DNA of 64,000 nt. It comes from Rhytidiadelphus loreus (lineage: Eukaryota; Streptophyta; Bryopsida; Hypnales; Hylocomiaceae). Positions 10,736-21,580 of this stretch are shown here, piece by piece. The stretch's first letter is position 1. Each line of letters opens with the position of its first letter. Under the pieces are notes generated by a model. That model worked only from the letters and a program-made list of their open reading frames with translations. It was not told where the DNA came from and did not search any database. A program made the position numbers and the translations under genes. The stretch is taken from positions 71,567,093 through 71,631,092 of the forward strand of contig OX344763.1 of assembly GCA_947034895.1 (NCBI GenBank), read 5' to 3'.

Positions 10736-12053
10736 CTGGAATTTGGTTGTCTCGCGAATGCTCTCTATGGTTCTCTTCGTGATTGCCACAGTCCCGAGAG
10801 TTGTTGCCTCCTTCGGGTTCTTCGGACTTCCCATTGTTACCCACACCGTCTGGGCTCCAAGAATGTTTATTGCCCAAGATGATTGAATTGCTTGAAAGTG
10901 GTTAGTGCGGTTATAATATGTGGATATTGACCACAATTGCTCAGCATCCTTGGACCAAACTATGAAGCAATTCTATTTCTCAAATTGTGCACAAGTTTCC
11001 TGGTCGACGCCGCTTTCTTCATCCATCATCATCTTGCTTGCGGCAACGTTGTGTTGGCTGTTGATGATGTAGAATAGGCCGCCTGCAATGTCTTTCCACT
11101 TCTCCGGCTTCTTTTTGTGTTCGACTGGCATGACACAGAGGGTCTGCTTTGCACTCTTGTCAGAAATGTTTACAAGCCAGTTCATCATGTTCCTGACGAT
11201 TCTATCTTCCATTATCCGGATGTTGAACTCGGCAGGTGCTTCAATGAGGCACTCCAGAGGAAGTTCTTTCTTCACGTCAACGGGCAGAACGTACGCGCTT
11301 GAGCATGTCTCCTAGTACCTTCTGTACACTGCGCTTACCACCTCGTAATTTGGTTTGCGCTCTGTATTCAATGCCTGGGGTACATTGAGCATCATGTCCA
11401 CGTAACTCAGTTCACCTTGGCCTGATTCCTTGGATGCCTTGTCTATGGTTTTTTTTTGCAGAGGTTGATGCTAGCGGACTCCCGCGTGCTCCATGTGATG
11501 GCGTCTGTGGAGGTTTCTTGTTTCTTGTACCCCGACCCTGTGATGCTTGACCTTGGTTTCCCAAAGACAATTGGCTTCCTCCTTGACTTCCAGTATCCAC
11601 CGAGATTGTGCGAGCGACCATGAACGACTTTTGCATGGCGTGCTTCTCCTTCAGGACCTCAAAGGAGTTCAATAGTAATCTTAACTTCTTACACAATCTT
11701 TTCCCGTTTAGTGGCGTACCATCCTGATTGCAATAAGCCCCATCGTCCACCTTCTTCTCTAGTTGTTTAATTTCATTGTTATATGGGGTGGGCTCTAGAC
11801 TCTTCAGAAGGGGCATTATGTTGAATGGGATTTTGTCGGAGTTTACGAGAATCGTAAAGTGGTACTGCTCATTGTTGAGCAACCCGGTCTTTGTTGTGAC
11901 GCACCTCACTAGAATTAGCGGATAGATATCATGGATGATATCTTTCACTCTCTCTTCGTACGAGATTAGAATGTATAGTTGAGCGTTACTGTACTTCATG
12001 GTGAAGTGGAAGTAATCTTTGAAGGGAATCATGGCTAGGCCCCAAGATTCCAC
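10736..12053 (-). CDS. gene A exon 1 block (unknown domain, QHNVAASK motif)
   Basis: Minus-strand block whose 5' border lies near 12053. It ends at a donor after TTCCAG (GTATG) at 10736. It aligns with gene B 21769-23208: VESWGLAMIP with VEYWTVVLVP, INSQHNVAASK with VNGQHTVAASK, and YYNRTNHFQ...WAINILGA with YYNRVNHFQ...WATNIMGA. A frameshift in the T run 11449-11457 separates the first part (11412-12053) from the rest. TAG codons stand at 11312-11314 and 10970-10972. The GQHT/SQHN-AASK block recalls the ligand-binding loop of ParB/sulfiredoxin-like folds, but that is only a motif resemblance. Function unknown. Confidence 0.5.
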
Positions 12054-12530
12054 TTGCTTAGTGTGAGCGCTTATTTACCCACCTTTGGTAAATACGTGTA
12101 CACAACCAAGTTCTAGAAAATCGAGTTAATTCTTACGGGTGCCTAGCATCGGTCCATTGTGCCTTCCAAGCAATGGATCTTTTCTAAGTTCCTAATGTTC
12201 ACGGAATTCACAAAAATCTATCCTAAATACAAAGGTCAATTCCAACTTTTACTAAGTCTTCAAGCCACTGTGGTTTCTAGGGAAAACTTGAGAAAGTCTA
12301 AATTTAGACACATAAGATGGAAGAACATGTCATGTCATTTCTAAAAATATAAAGTTCAACTGCATACGACTTTCCTACTAGGAGTTATTGATCACTGTCG
12401 GAATCCATATTAGCTTAGTATGGACCTTAATAGACTAAGAAAAATTAAAATAGATCAAAATTGAAAAAAATTAGTTTAGGCATAGACTAGCGGAAACAAA
12501 TAAATACTTAGAATTAGTTTAGACTTCGTT
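12054..12530. other. non-coding stretch upstream of gene A
   Basis: AT-rich, with no gene and no palindromes of the kind found upstream of gene B. The 5' part of gene A and its promoter may have been lost here, next to the retroelement-like insertion. Confidence 0.4.
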
Positions 12531-12710
12531 CCGGAACCAGTACGGGAGAATGACGGAACTTGACATCCGGGTGGACGGATTCAGCAACCGGAACACAGGA
12601 AACCAGAACGCAGTCATTAAATTCGGTAGCTTGCGGCGGTAGACTAGGGATACGTTACGGTGTTCCGTAGCCTGCGTTCCCGTTACAGTGAACGTTGGGC
12701 ACAGGAATTC

Positions 12711-12720
12711 TATATAAACC
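12711..12720 (+). promoter_or_regulatory. TATA box of the gag-like unit
   Basis: TATATAAACC, 105 bases before the ATG at 12825, followed by a pyrimidine-rich stretch (CTCCTCCTCATTTCTCGCC) typical of a plant leader. Confidence 0.5.
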
Positions 12721-12824
12721 TAGCTCCTCCTCATTTCTCGCCCTCTTTCAGTTGCTCCGCATCTGGTTGATAGTGAGAGAAAGTGTGGTGAGTTAGGATT
12801 ACGGCGATAGGAGAGGTGAGACAG

Positions 12825-14696
12825 ATGGCAGGGGTTAGTACTTGGTATATAGTACCAGCCCGGAAGATTAGTCCGGTATATCCGGAAGATCAGCTGCACT
12901 TGTGGCAGTTAGAGGACGACTTGATCGTCTTAGGGTGTGCAGGTTTGTTGAAGAAACCCTGGAACGTCCAGAGTGACTAGGTGCTCCGGGAGTTGGCGGC
13001 AGGTGCTCCGAACCAGTACGACCAGACCGTACGTGGGCATCCGGACCAGTGGACGGAGGAGTTGTGGACGGAGGTGTATGGGTTCTCGCAAACCGGAAGC
13101 GGATTCGCTGCCCGGACGGACCAGTACCACCAACACAAATTCGTGAACCCACCACACGCGAAGGAGGGCTACGCTATCAAGGACTGCTGGGACAAGAGGC
13201 ACAGGCAACTGCTCCGGTTCCTGCTTCCGATTCTGTACCCGGACAAGAGTTCCCGGGTTATGGTAACGATGGCCAACACGATCTTTGGGGCGTTTCAGGA
13301 CCGGGTCATGAACTGGGGCCAGATCGTGGCGAGCGTAGTGGGGCGCTGCACCGGAAACTTGGCGAAGAACAAGCCTAACCCGCTGAGTACGTACCTCCTT
13401 CACCTGTACCAGCACCGGGAACTGTTGACGGAAGACGAGGTGACGGATTATGAGACCGGGCTCATCATGCTCCAATGCAACTACTCTGATGATGAGGAGT
13501 AGGAGACGCAGGAGTCTGAGGACGAGGAGGAGGAAGCCAAGCTGGAAGTCAAGCCGGAAGTCAAGGAAGAGAAGCCGGATCCGGAACCAAAGCAGACACA
13601 GAGGGAGAAGGAGGAACGGGAGCAGGCATTGGGAAGCAAAAGACGGAAGTCTACGGATCCGGCAGCCAGAGGTAAATTTCTGGGTCCCTTTCTCACCCAA
13701 GATAAACAAGAGTGGGAATGACCACGCTTCTTCGAGTGCGGAGAAGAGTGGATCCGGACCGCGAAGGATTACCACGACAAGCTTACGGAGATCGTACTCC
13801 GGTCCGCGGAAGTCGTGAACTGCGAACCGGAAAATCTTCTGGACGCGCTGAAGGCGTTACCAACCGAGTCGGAATGGAACGAGATGAGGACGGAAATCCG
13901 GAATTTGAAGACGGAACGGGACGAGCTCAAGGGGAAGCTGATCTGGACGGAAGGAGAGCTGCACCAGTCTCAAGGGGCGACGCAGAAGGCATACCAAGCA
14001 TTCCAGACCTTCCAGAAATGGATGGTCAGTCCGGCAGACCTCTATCACAAGGCGGCACTGTATGACGAGATGCAGAAGACGTCCGCGGCCCTCACCAACA
14101 CGAAGATAGTCCGGGTGATGGTGGAGATGTCCGGAAGAATGGAGGCATCGTTGAAGGAGTTCCGGTCCATGATGGTGGACATGGATCTGAACAAGCCTCT
14201 CGACTTCGGGGGATTTCCGGATGTACCGGATGTCATCACAACTCCGGCTTTGCAACCTCCCATCTCACCCATCAAACGGACAGGTCAATTTGGGTCACTG
14301 ATCAACATCGTCACTCAAAGGGGGCACTCTTCCGGATTTTTGGGTCAGGATATGCCGGTCCGGAGCAGTTTGGATGCCCGGATCGAGCTTGTCCAGAATC
14401 CGGCGCGTACGCATTCGGAGCAGTTCGAGGATATCAAACCACCTACATCGGTCCCTATGCCTACAGCGGATTCCATTGAGATATCGAAGGAGGCAGAAGT
14501 GGAGGAGGATCCGAAGTCATTGGAGGAGGCGGACCGGTCTTTAGTCCATACGGACGAGACGGATTCTGACAGTCCCCCTGTCTGGAAGACGTCGATCATC
14601 ACCCGGGCATCCCTCCGTACACTCCAAGGCAAGACTAGCACTCGGGGACAGTTAGGATTTGACAGTAGTTTGAAGAAACAGCGGAAGGGAAAGTAG
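12825..14696 (+). pseudogene. gag-like single frame of ~623 codons with three in-frame stops
   Basis: From ATG 12825 the frame runs without any shift to TAG 14694-14696. It is interrupted by TAG 12978-12980, TAG 13500-13502 and TGA 13718-13720. The N-terminal half has a compact helical-looking region (DKRHRQLLRFLLPI, MVTMANTIFGAF) that resembles capsid-type domains of plant retroelements. A highly charged Glu/Lys stretch follows, then a Leu/Glu-rich part with coiled-coil character (about 13860-14000) and a Ser/Thr/Pro-rich tail. No zinc knuckle is visible. It probably formed particles or bound element RNA. The assignment rests on overall character and not on a motif. All three stops are one C-to-T change from CAG or CGA. 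Confidence 0.45.
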
Positions 14697-14881
14697 TTAG
14701 TTTGACTGATAGTTTTTCAGTTATCTTTTAGTTAGAGTAGGAGTTCCGGGTCTCAGTCAGAACCCGGATTCTGGATTTTCAAGGGTAAGTCTTAGTTAAA
14801 CTTATTCGCCCAGACTTTTAGGGCAGTTTAGGATGGTGTTTAGTGGCACTTTCCGCGGGTTTTACGACATGTTGTTTTGCT

Positions 14882-14890
14882 TATAAAAGG
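14882..14890 (+). promoter_or_regulatory. TATA box after the gag-like frame
   Basis: TATAAAAGG followed by GAAGGGACCGC and a pyrimidine-rich stretch. This could be the promoter of a 3' LTR-like segment. Confidence 0.4.
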
Positions 14891-15801
14891 AAGGGACCGC
14901 TTGTGGTCCTTCATTCCTTTCCTTGCTATTCCTGATTTTGAGCAGTAAATATATGTTTGCATTTTTATTGTCTTTTTATTCATTGCCTTAGTTTTCTTTG
15001 TGGGTCCTTGGTTTCCTTTTCCTTGGGAGTTTTAAGGTTGCTTGGGCGCTTGCTTGAAGGTTGTGGCTAAAGAGTAGAGAGGTGATAAGAAGGAGTCCAG
15101 ATTCAGGGTTTCCCGGGTCTATGAACTGTGTGTTGTCCAGGGAAGCGGTTTTAGCGTGTGTAGGAAGTTGTGCGGAGTCCGGCGTTGGTGGTGTGGGTGC
15201 GAGTCCGGAAGGCCAGGGAGGGTTCCGTGCGGAGATAAGCAACCGTCTGTGGAAAACCCCCACTCACCCGGAAAGTTCCGTCAGTTTGCAAAACACAAGT
15301 TGGAGTGCTAGTACCGGACCTCGTCTCAGTTTCCGGGTAAGTCTTGTATTTGTCGTTGTAGCAAAGGGTGTCGGGTTGTATTCTGAGTGACCTGCTTCTG
15401 GAGAAATCCGAAGTTGTGAGGGTCAACCAGTCTGTTTCTTGTTTGTGACGAAAAGATCTTTGGGTACGTGTCATTAGGAAGTTAGGATTTGTCGGATACA
15501 AGGAGTGGCGTTGTCCTTACCCCTCCGAAAAAGTCAGTGAGGACCCTCTGAAGGTAAAACAGAGGTTTCGAAAACCGTGTGTTGAGTTACGGATCTGGTG
15601 TTTGTGATAATCCGGATCCGGTAGAGAGTCCGAATAGAGATAGAATCCGGGTGGGGAGTGAAATTTGAAGTAGTTACAATAAACCGGATTAGACGGAATT
15701 TAGGACACCCTCTGGGGTTCCCTGGGACGATATTCCGTGTCATCTTGCCACGTTGTTGTAGTTAAGAGCGCTTACTACAGTATTACGCGTACGACAATCA
15801 C

Positions 15802-15826
15802 AACATCATATTCATTAAAATGGGAG
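15802..15826. repeat. left terminal-type repeat of putative 19-kb element
   Basis: Identical to 5378-5402 beside gene A, and the inverse of 35157-35181. A second partial copy (AAATGGGAGTT) follows at once. Confidence 0.6.
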
Positions 15827-16043
15827 TTTTCCAATGAAATGGGAGTTCTACAAGCTTCATAAACTAAGAATGCAATAAGAATTTCAAGCCACCACCACAA
15901 GAACAAAATACATTAATAGACAAACATAGACAATATGTGTAGAAGTAAAATTATAATAGCAATGTATTTAGTATTATGGAGGCGTGAACATAATGCTCTC
16001 TTTATATACTATGAATGCGATACGATGATGTTAACTCCACACA

Positions 16044-16469
16044 CTATGACTGTGACCTACTCCTCAATATTTGCATTGCCTTTAATATTTCTGGCCCTCG
16101 ACTATATCCTGTACTCCTAGCGGATAATTATTGCGCAATCTCTCGCCGTTGTTTCTTTAAGGACCTCTACTCCCAAGCATCCCACGTAGGAGTCCTACAA
16201 TGAAGAGGAGGCAATCCATCATTTCTTTTGCATTGTCGTTTTACGATATCCAAAGATGACAGACAAGGCAGTGCGTCTTCAGCTATTGCATTTCGCTTCT
16301 CCAATTCTATACTCTTTACGCCTTTGGAAGTGTTGCCCGAGATGGCCACAGATGTAGGCATTGAATTCTCCACTTCAGCTATTGCATTCCGCTTCTCCAA
16401 TGGTATACTCTTGACGCCTTTGGAAGTGTTGTCCAACATGGCAACATATATAGGCATTGAATCCTCCAC
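16044..16469 (-). CDS. gene B last exon with duplicated 32-residue segment and conserved tail
   Basis: It opens after a TTGGTAG acceptor. Two consecutive 32-residue copies (SMPIYVAMLDNTSKGVKS and SMPTSVAISGNTSKGVKS, each ending LEKRNAIAE) come from a 96-bp tandem duplication absent from gene A. Then WDAWE, TAG 16167-16169 (Trp in gene A), TAA 16128-16130, and the conserved YSRGPEILKA tail before TAG 16044-16046. Confidence 0.45.
16278..16469. repeat. 96-bp in-frame tandem duplication
   Basis: TTCAGCTATTGCAT at 16278 recurs at 16374, and the two copies differ by scattered substitutions. The unit is a multiple of three, so it adds 32 residues to gene B without a frameshift. Confidence 0.7.
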
Positions 16470-16571
16470 CTACCAAAATCAAGAAAATAAGACATTCATT
16501 ACCCACAATGACTACAATGCGAACCATGAAGACAAACACAATTGCTGAAACATTTCACTCAATCACTGATA

Positions 16572-16850
16572 ACACACCTCCATAAAGGCCACCACACCCG
16601 CTTTTTCATCGTAGAGCTTCCTCTGCGTTTTCAAATTGACAACAGGCCGATCCTGGGTTGTTTGTGAACGAGATTTTAGAGGAGATGGACAATGCATTAC
16701 TTTGGGGCGCTTCCCTCCATTGGGAGGACTATCAACAACGCCATCGTCTATGTCCATCATTGAAAAATCCATTGTCGACTGTGCAGTGGCCTCAGAGTAC
16801 ATGACATGCCGAATTACTAGAGCCACAGCATTCCTTAACTCCTGGGCACA
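16572..16850 (-). CDS. gene B penultimate exon (DIDDGVVDSPP motif)
   Basis: Reads SMMDIDDGVVDSPPNGGKRPK then CPSPLKSRSQTT, matching gene A 6130-6270 (PIDDNVVDSPLSG, TPSPLRS). It ends at a GT donor after TATGGAG near 16578. Short, Ser/Pro-rich, possibly a phosphorylated linker. No domain recognised. Confidence 0.4.
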
Positions 16851-16969
16851 ACACAGAAATATTCCAGTGCAAATATGAATGATGAATTGTATTTTATTTT
16901 ATTTGACAATAATAATTACATTTTAAGGCGTACCCTCTCAACACAACTACGTCGTCTACAAATTTCTAG

Positions 16970-17240
16970 AGGTCCTATAGACAAGTTCGTTCGGAAGGCG
17001 AACAAGGACAGAAATAGATGTCTTCGTGGGTGAGCTCCTTGCGCTTCGTTGCGCGCGTCGTGCGTGGTTTCTGCAAAGGAATAACACGCCCGAAATCATC
17101 CACTTTCCGTTCTCTATGAAGTCTATTGGAGACCGTGAGCGCCCTCTGAAGTTCCTTGTACCTGGATTGGTCGAAATGATGCTTGAGGTGAACCCCCCCC
17201 ACAGCATTGTCTCTACGGAAAGAAAAAAATTCCCACGGCC
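16970..17240 (-). CDS. gene B segment downstream of FCP1-like domain
   Basis: After a frameshift at the G run near 17194-17201, a frame reads VHLKHHFDQSRYKELQRALTVSNRLH and ends at TAG near 16975. Gene A has YDKLMDAVRAS at the matching place (about 6670). It looks like the C-terminal helix that closes FCP1-type domains, but conservation is weak. Confidence 0.3.
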
Positions 17241-17915
17241 TCTCTAGTCTCTACATGCAGTCTCCTAATCCAAGGCAGGAGTTCAAATATGAGAACCTCG
17301 TCTCTCGACCCTTGTCCGTCAAAACACCACGAGTCTAAGAGCACTACGTTCGAGGGATCATTCATGAATTGTTTCTTGGGGCTGTCGTCCACTATTATAG
17401 TATTCTCCTACGTGAAGATGGACCCCTTTAGTTTGTACAACCTCTCCAATGGCTTGAGAAACAAGTCCTTGCGCGATCCCCTCAACCTGTAGTTCTTTAG
17501 CATGCCATTCCCGTCTCTAGATTTCATGACGGTACATTGTTCTTGGCCCAGGACACCGGAGGGGGGCATCAGGCCGTGGAAGAGAAAATTAACAGCGAGC
17601 TTGGCATACGATTGATCCATGGAGCTCCACATAACGACGTTTGCGAAGGAGGTCAACTCTCGCACGAACCTTCTGACATGGGGTCGGAAAGTGACCCTTT
17701 CCATCGGGATGATGAACCTCTCCGCTCTTGGGACTACTTCATGAAGAGAGCACACTCTCCTTTCTTTTATGTGATATCTCATATCATCACAAAAGCAAAG
17801 AAGTCCATTCAGATCCAGGACGACATTGAGCCACTTCTTATTGAATATGGATGTGAACGGACTACGAAAATGCACATCCGCCACAATATCACCTACGACT
17901 CCCTCACTGGTCCCC
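17240..17915 (-). CDS. gene B FCP1/NIF-like domain with DLNG motif
   Basis: KWLNVVLDLNGLLC lies near 17820, FRPHVRRFV near 17680, VMWSSMDQS near 17630, DGNGMLKNYRLRGSRKDLFLKPL near 17490, and NTIIVDDSPKKQFMN near 17390. This is the full FCP1-homology order, including the KDL segment and the DDSP motif. Motif I is DLNGL instead of DxDGT, so it shows the same loss of the general acid/base Asp and of Thr as gene A. TAG 17408-17410 lies just before the DDSP block, where gene A has Val. The sequence LLPWIRRLH near 17270 matches the domain end in gene A. Probably a pseudophosphatase or binding module carried by the element. Confidence 0.65.
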
Positions 17916-18509
17916 TACTCATAACGAACAGAGACACATCGAAAATTACACCGGGTCAAACTCAATTGCGAAGGGTACACCGAAGTGGGGCATAACAGAC
18001 TGGAGAACACATCGATGAGGCGAACAAAAAATCAATATTCTGAAGTTCAAACCAAGGTCAGCCACCACAACACGCACAACACTACAAACATGGCAAAGTA
18101 CTTATCGCATCTTCTAGCGAAGCATTTGGAGGAGACATTTGAGGATCTTCTTGTTCACCGCAAGGAACGTCATCAATCGAAACCTCCGCCACTTTGGTAT
18201 GACTTCGAGAACCTCTGCATCGTGTTGAGGGAGAGGATCATCTTGAACCTGATTTGCCGCAGGACACGAAGAAGACGCCTCTGGTGGAGAATCATCCACA
18301 ACATGCCCAAGACATGGAGCAACAAAGTCAAGACATTCAGACCCTGCGACTGTGGAAATTGAACACGACAATGCTGCGGTAAGAAAAAATATATATTACA
18401 ATGTCTCACGAGGGGAGAAAATGATACAAAATGCGTGTGGTTGGCCTATTCTAGAACTAACTGAAAGTGTCAGTGCTAGCGAAACTAATACACGCACAGC
18501 GGAAGGAGC

Positions 18510-18530
18510 TTCAACTTGAGTTGAGTTGAA
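18510..18530. repeat. gene B palindrome, CpG-decayed copy
   Basis: TTCAACTTGAG then TTGAGTTGAA. Relative to the consensus, two CG steps have become TG, as after methyl-cytosine deamination. It lies outside the coding blocks, between exon 3 and the small exon. Confidence 0.55.
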
Positions 18531-18584
18531 ATACATGCTAAGAGAAGTCACGAGGAACAACCTGGAGGAGCATCAGTCACAAGG

Positions 18585-19602
18585 TCCTGTGACTGCTCCG
18601 CATGTACCCCTTCCGACGGCGTCCTGTCCACTACATCCTCGGTCTGAAGATCGAAAGGATGTCGGCTGAGTCCTTTGCCATGTCCGGCTGACCTTCATCC
18701 TCGACCTCTTCATCCTGCTCAGCCGCATCATCTTCTGCGTCTGTGGCGGCGGAGGATGGAGTTGGCACTAGCAGCACACCCTCGGATGCTGTCGTATTAT
18801 GTGACGGATTCGGGGACGACGTCGGCTGTTGCCTGGCACTGTCGGCTGATGTGTGAAGCTGGTTGCCGAGCATGAGCCGGGATGATGTCTCAGCCGGAGA
18901 CATTTGTTGCAATGGCGCAACCGCTAGCAGAAGCTCCGGGTGCATCTGCCTCACGGTTGATACTACCAACTGCGGGAGGGTGGAGACGATGTCCTTAAAG
19001 AATTGCATACTATCCTCTCTGGCCCTTCTATTTTCCTCCCGCATCTCCTCCCTCGCAATTCGGTTTTCCTCCCGTATCTCATCATACACCGATTTTTGGT
19101 TATCGGGGACTGATGCAGGCTCGGGATTCTTCCTCTTCTTGGACGTGCGCCTACTGGAAACTAGGGTCCCCTCCGGCTGTGAGGAAAGAGGGGTGGCATG
19201 CCTCTGCGCCGAGGTGTCCGATGAACCTCTCATGTCGCTAGAGGCGGGGACCCCCTCCGACAACCCTGTCCCCTGGAGAAGCAAGTCCCCAATGATTTCG
19301 GCTGCCGGATCCTTCCATTCGTCTTCCCTCTCCATGTCGTCGCCTTCATCCTCACCAAGGTTGATGGCGACATCTCTTCGAGATCCCTGGATGGCAGCTT
19401 CCTCGGCATCCGTCATCCTGTCCTTGCCTTTGGCAGAACTGGAAGCACCCTTGCTAAACCTCCTTGGATGAACTCTTTGATCCACGAGGTAACTTGAATC
19501 AAGGAAGTCATCCTTGTCAAGGTACTCGGATGCTAACGCTAACTGCAGGAACTTCGGATTGTACTTGGAGTCGCCAATGATGTAGTGCTCCAGTGACAGC
19601 AT
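18585..19602 (-). CDS. gene B exon 3, charged low-complexity linker with coiled-coil potential
   Basis: It begins after an AACAG acceptor at ATG 19602 and includes DKDDFLDSSYLVDQ, matching gene A. It goes on with acidic patches (GEDEGDDMEREDEW), a KKRK patch, and a heptad-like repeat of REENRIAREEMREENRRARED near 19010-19090. A Ser/Ala/Glu-rich tail is followed by TAG at 18631. A different frame (LQTEDVVDRTPSEG...) continues to about 18585 before a GT donor, so a small shift near 18650 is likely. Probably a disordered or oligomerising linker. Confidence 0.45.
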
Positions 19603-19638
19603 CTGTTAATGATCAGGTAACGATGAGGTCAGACAACT

Positions 19639-19705
19639 TTCAACTCGACTCAAGATGAAAGGGATTTACAAAGCAACTAGGCAATTCAACTCGCATCGAG
19701 ATAAA
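19639..19705. repeat. two imperfect palindromes in gene B intron
   Basis: Copies at 19639-19659 (TTCAACTCGACTCAAGATGAA) and 19685-19705. This is the intron that holds palindromes 1 and 2 in gene A. Confidence 0.55.
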
Positions 19706-19732
19706 TGACCAAACTGTACATAGGAAACTTAC

Positions 19733-21540
19733 CAACGCCGCGCATATAATTTTTCCCCCAGCGAAAATGGAGAGAACATTCTCTTGATCCCCGGCAAACA
19801 GACTCAACACCTGTAAATAGAAATCCATCCGCAATTCTGTGTTGTAAATTCTGTAATCCAAGTCGTTGGTGGCTCTAGACCTGGAATACCGTTCGTCTGG
19901 GAGAGCTTCAAATTTTTTGGGGATCTTCTTGCCCAACTTTACACCCTTCTTGATCAAGAAGATCATGTGCACGGATTCCTTCGCTTTGTTTGATTTCTCG
20001 GGAGCATCGCAAATCCGTTCCCAAACTGAAGGAACGTACTCAGCAAAATGTACGGTGTACACTTCGCCGTACGCTGAGGTCCGGATATGCGACCTAAGAT
20101 CGACCTGAAGGTCCATCTCTCCGCAAATCCACAACCATACATTCGGGTCCTTGACCGTGGGCTGGTCCATTGTCGAGAGAATATCCATAAGGGGCTCTAA
20201 GTAGAGATCTTTGTCCTTTGTCCTCTCCCTATTGATGGTTCCAGGGATGTTGCGGAAGTCCATCACTGCCAACTTGAGACTCTGGCCGACTTCCTCCTCC
20301 CACACATTTGTATCCCAGTCCACCAGCTCGTCGTCCTTCATGTTATAAGGCCGATAGAAGGCTCTCCCCTCGGGCTTGACGAACTTGCCCTTGTTGCCCA
20401 TGAAAATCTTGAAGAACTAGGCAGCCATTGCTGAGAGCTCTTCAATGCTCTTATTTTTGTTACAAGGCATTTTGGCGAGGGAGTAGAATTCATCAAACGG
20501 ACCAGAAATAAGGGTGTTCTTCGTGGCCTTCCTTATATTGTATACCTGCTTGAAATCCTTCCACCAGGGTTGTCCCCGTCACGTCCTGTCCGTCCGTCAG
20601 GATGTCCGGACGGACGTCAGGATTCAACCCTAGCGTCCGTCGGGATTACAAAAAAAAAAAAAAAAAAATTTTTTTTTTTTTTTTTTTTTTCGCTGGACAG
20701 TCCGTCCGTCAACTTGGACGGGTGGTCTGTCCACCTTGACGGGTAGTCCGTCCACTGGGACGGTCAGATTGTCGACTTGAACGGTGGATGGACTGGCCGT
20801 CCAAAAAAAAAAAAAAAAAAAGGTTTTTTTTTTTTTTTGACGACCTGGCTGTTCACTGGTCTGCTCCAGGGTGCCAAACTGGCTGTCAAAAAAAATTTTT
20901 TTTTTTTTTTTTTTTTGGGCTGACGGCAATACCGACGCGTCAGGACACGTCACAACAGATGCGTCATGACATCCGGACGTGAAAGCCCACGTCATGTCCG
21001 GATAGACAACCCTGCCTTCCACTTGTCTCTGCGAAAACTGCCTTCATTATTGTACAGACTCAAACTTTTTCTAAAGAAGAAGATCTGCCTCTGGATGATC
21101 TGCTTCCTCTTGCACCGCTCGAGCCACTCCTTGGCTGTGTAGCAGTCCTCCAGAACCCCGGTGGACTTCTTCATCGTCACCTTCGGGTGCGCCAAGTCTC
21201 TGTTCGGGGTCCTGACGAGGAGATGCAAAGCCAACCTTTTGAGATCTCCCTCGCTGCAGTTCCCAAGCCACTTGAAAAATTCTCGGGACATGACCCCATC
21301 TCGTTCTTGATCCCATCCCTTGGTCTACCTGAACTTCAGCAAGGTGTCGGGATCTGTGAGCTACCCTTGGGAATTCATGGATATGACCTCGCTCCAAAGG
21401 TCATACACTTCCTTTGAAGCAGTGATAATCTTGAGTTCGTTATGGATGTTGAGGTCCTTCTCCTTCTTCCTGCTCAATGCTCCTTGGGACTTCTTCACAT
21501 CTATCATAGCGAACCTGAGTCTCACTGCGTCTGTGAAATC
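19733..21540 (-). CDS. gene B exon 2, unknown domain, split by a hAT insertion
   Basis: It opens after a GTGTAG acceptor at 21540 and ends at a donor (GCGTTG then GTAAG) at 19733, exactly homologous to gene A 9246-10599. Shared blocks are RFAMIDV, NELKIITA, LWSEVI, LTDPDT, RPYNM, VMDFRNIPG, and YNTELRMDFYLQ. TAG codons stand at 21361, 21325 and 20417. A 450-bp hAT-like element at 20565-21014 plus its 8-bp duplication interrupts the frame. Without it, DKW is followed by KDFKQ, which matches NWREFKQ in gene A. That match is a clear confirmation of the insertion. Confidence 0.6.
20565..21014. mobile_element. hAT-type MITE, 450 bp, with perfect 8-bp target duplication
   Basis: The ends are CAGGGTTGTC and GACAACCCTG, the CAGGG/CCCTG form typical of hAT elements. 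The target duplication CCTTCCAC stands at 20557-20564 and 21015-21022. Inside are several GACGG/CCGTC repeats and three head-to-head A/T tracts: A19 then T22 at 20650-20690, A19-GG-T15 at 20803-20838, and A8-T21 at 20888-20916. It codes for nothing and interrupts gene B exon 2. Confidence 0.85.
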
Positions 21541-21580
21541 CTACACGTTCATTCAGAGAAATTCCATCAATTTGGGTCCA

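Larger units (their letters stand above)
5804..12053 (-). pseudogene. gene A: decayed multi-exon element gene with C-terminal FCP1-like domain
   Basis: A chain of minus-strand coding blocks runs from about 12053 down to TGA 5804-5806. It matches gene B (23208-16044) block by block in the same order: a start region with VESWGLAMIP, a QHNVAASK block, an NELKIITA and LWSEVI block, an RPYN and DFRCIPG block, an acidic low-complexity block, an FCP1-like domain, and a YSRGPEILKA tail. Exon junctions with GT donors fall at homologous places. Nine in-frame TAG, one TGA and one frameshift in a 9-base homopolymer (11449-11457) break it. Whether it was one gene or two is not certain. I do not recognise the N-terminal two-thirds. 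It is probably encoded by a transposable element. Confidence 0.6.
12530..15780 (+). mobile_element. gag-only retroelement-like insertion, GC- and CCGG-rich
   Basis: The base composition changes sharply at both borders. Inside, CCGG and TCCGG words are dense, while the flanks are AT-rich. There is one long gag-like frame (12825-14696), a TATA box before it (12711) and a second TATA box after it (14882), as in an internal region followed by an LTR-like part. No reverse transcriptase, integrase or protease is seen. I could not find matching LTRs or a target duplication by eye, so the class is uncertain. The stretch 14697-15780 has no convincing frame. Confidence 0.45.

Noticed and set aside
20565..21014. 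A/T tracts as assembly gaps or vector sequence
   Set aside because: The tracts lie inside an element with perfect ends and target duplication, and removing it restores gene B homology. Tract length may still be unreliable.
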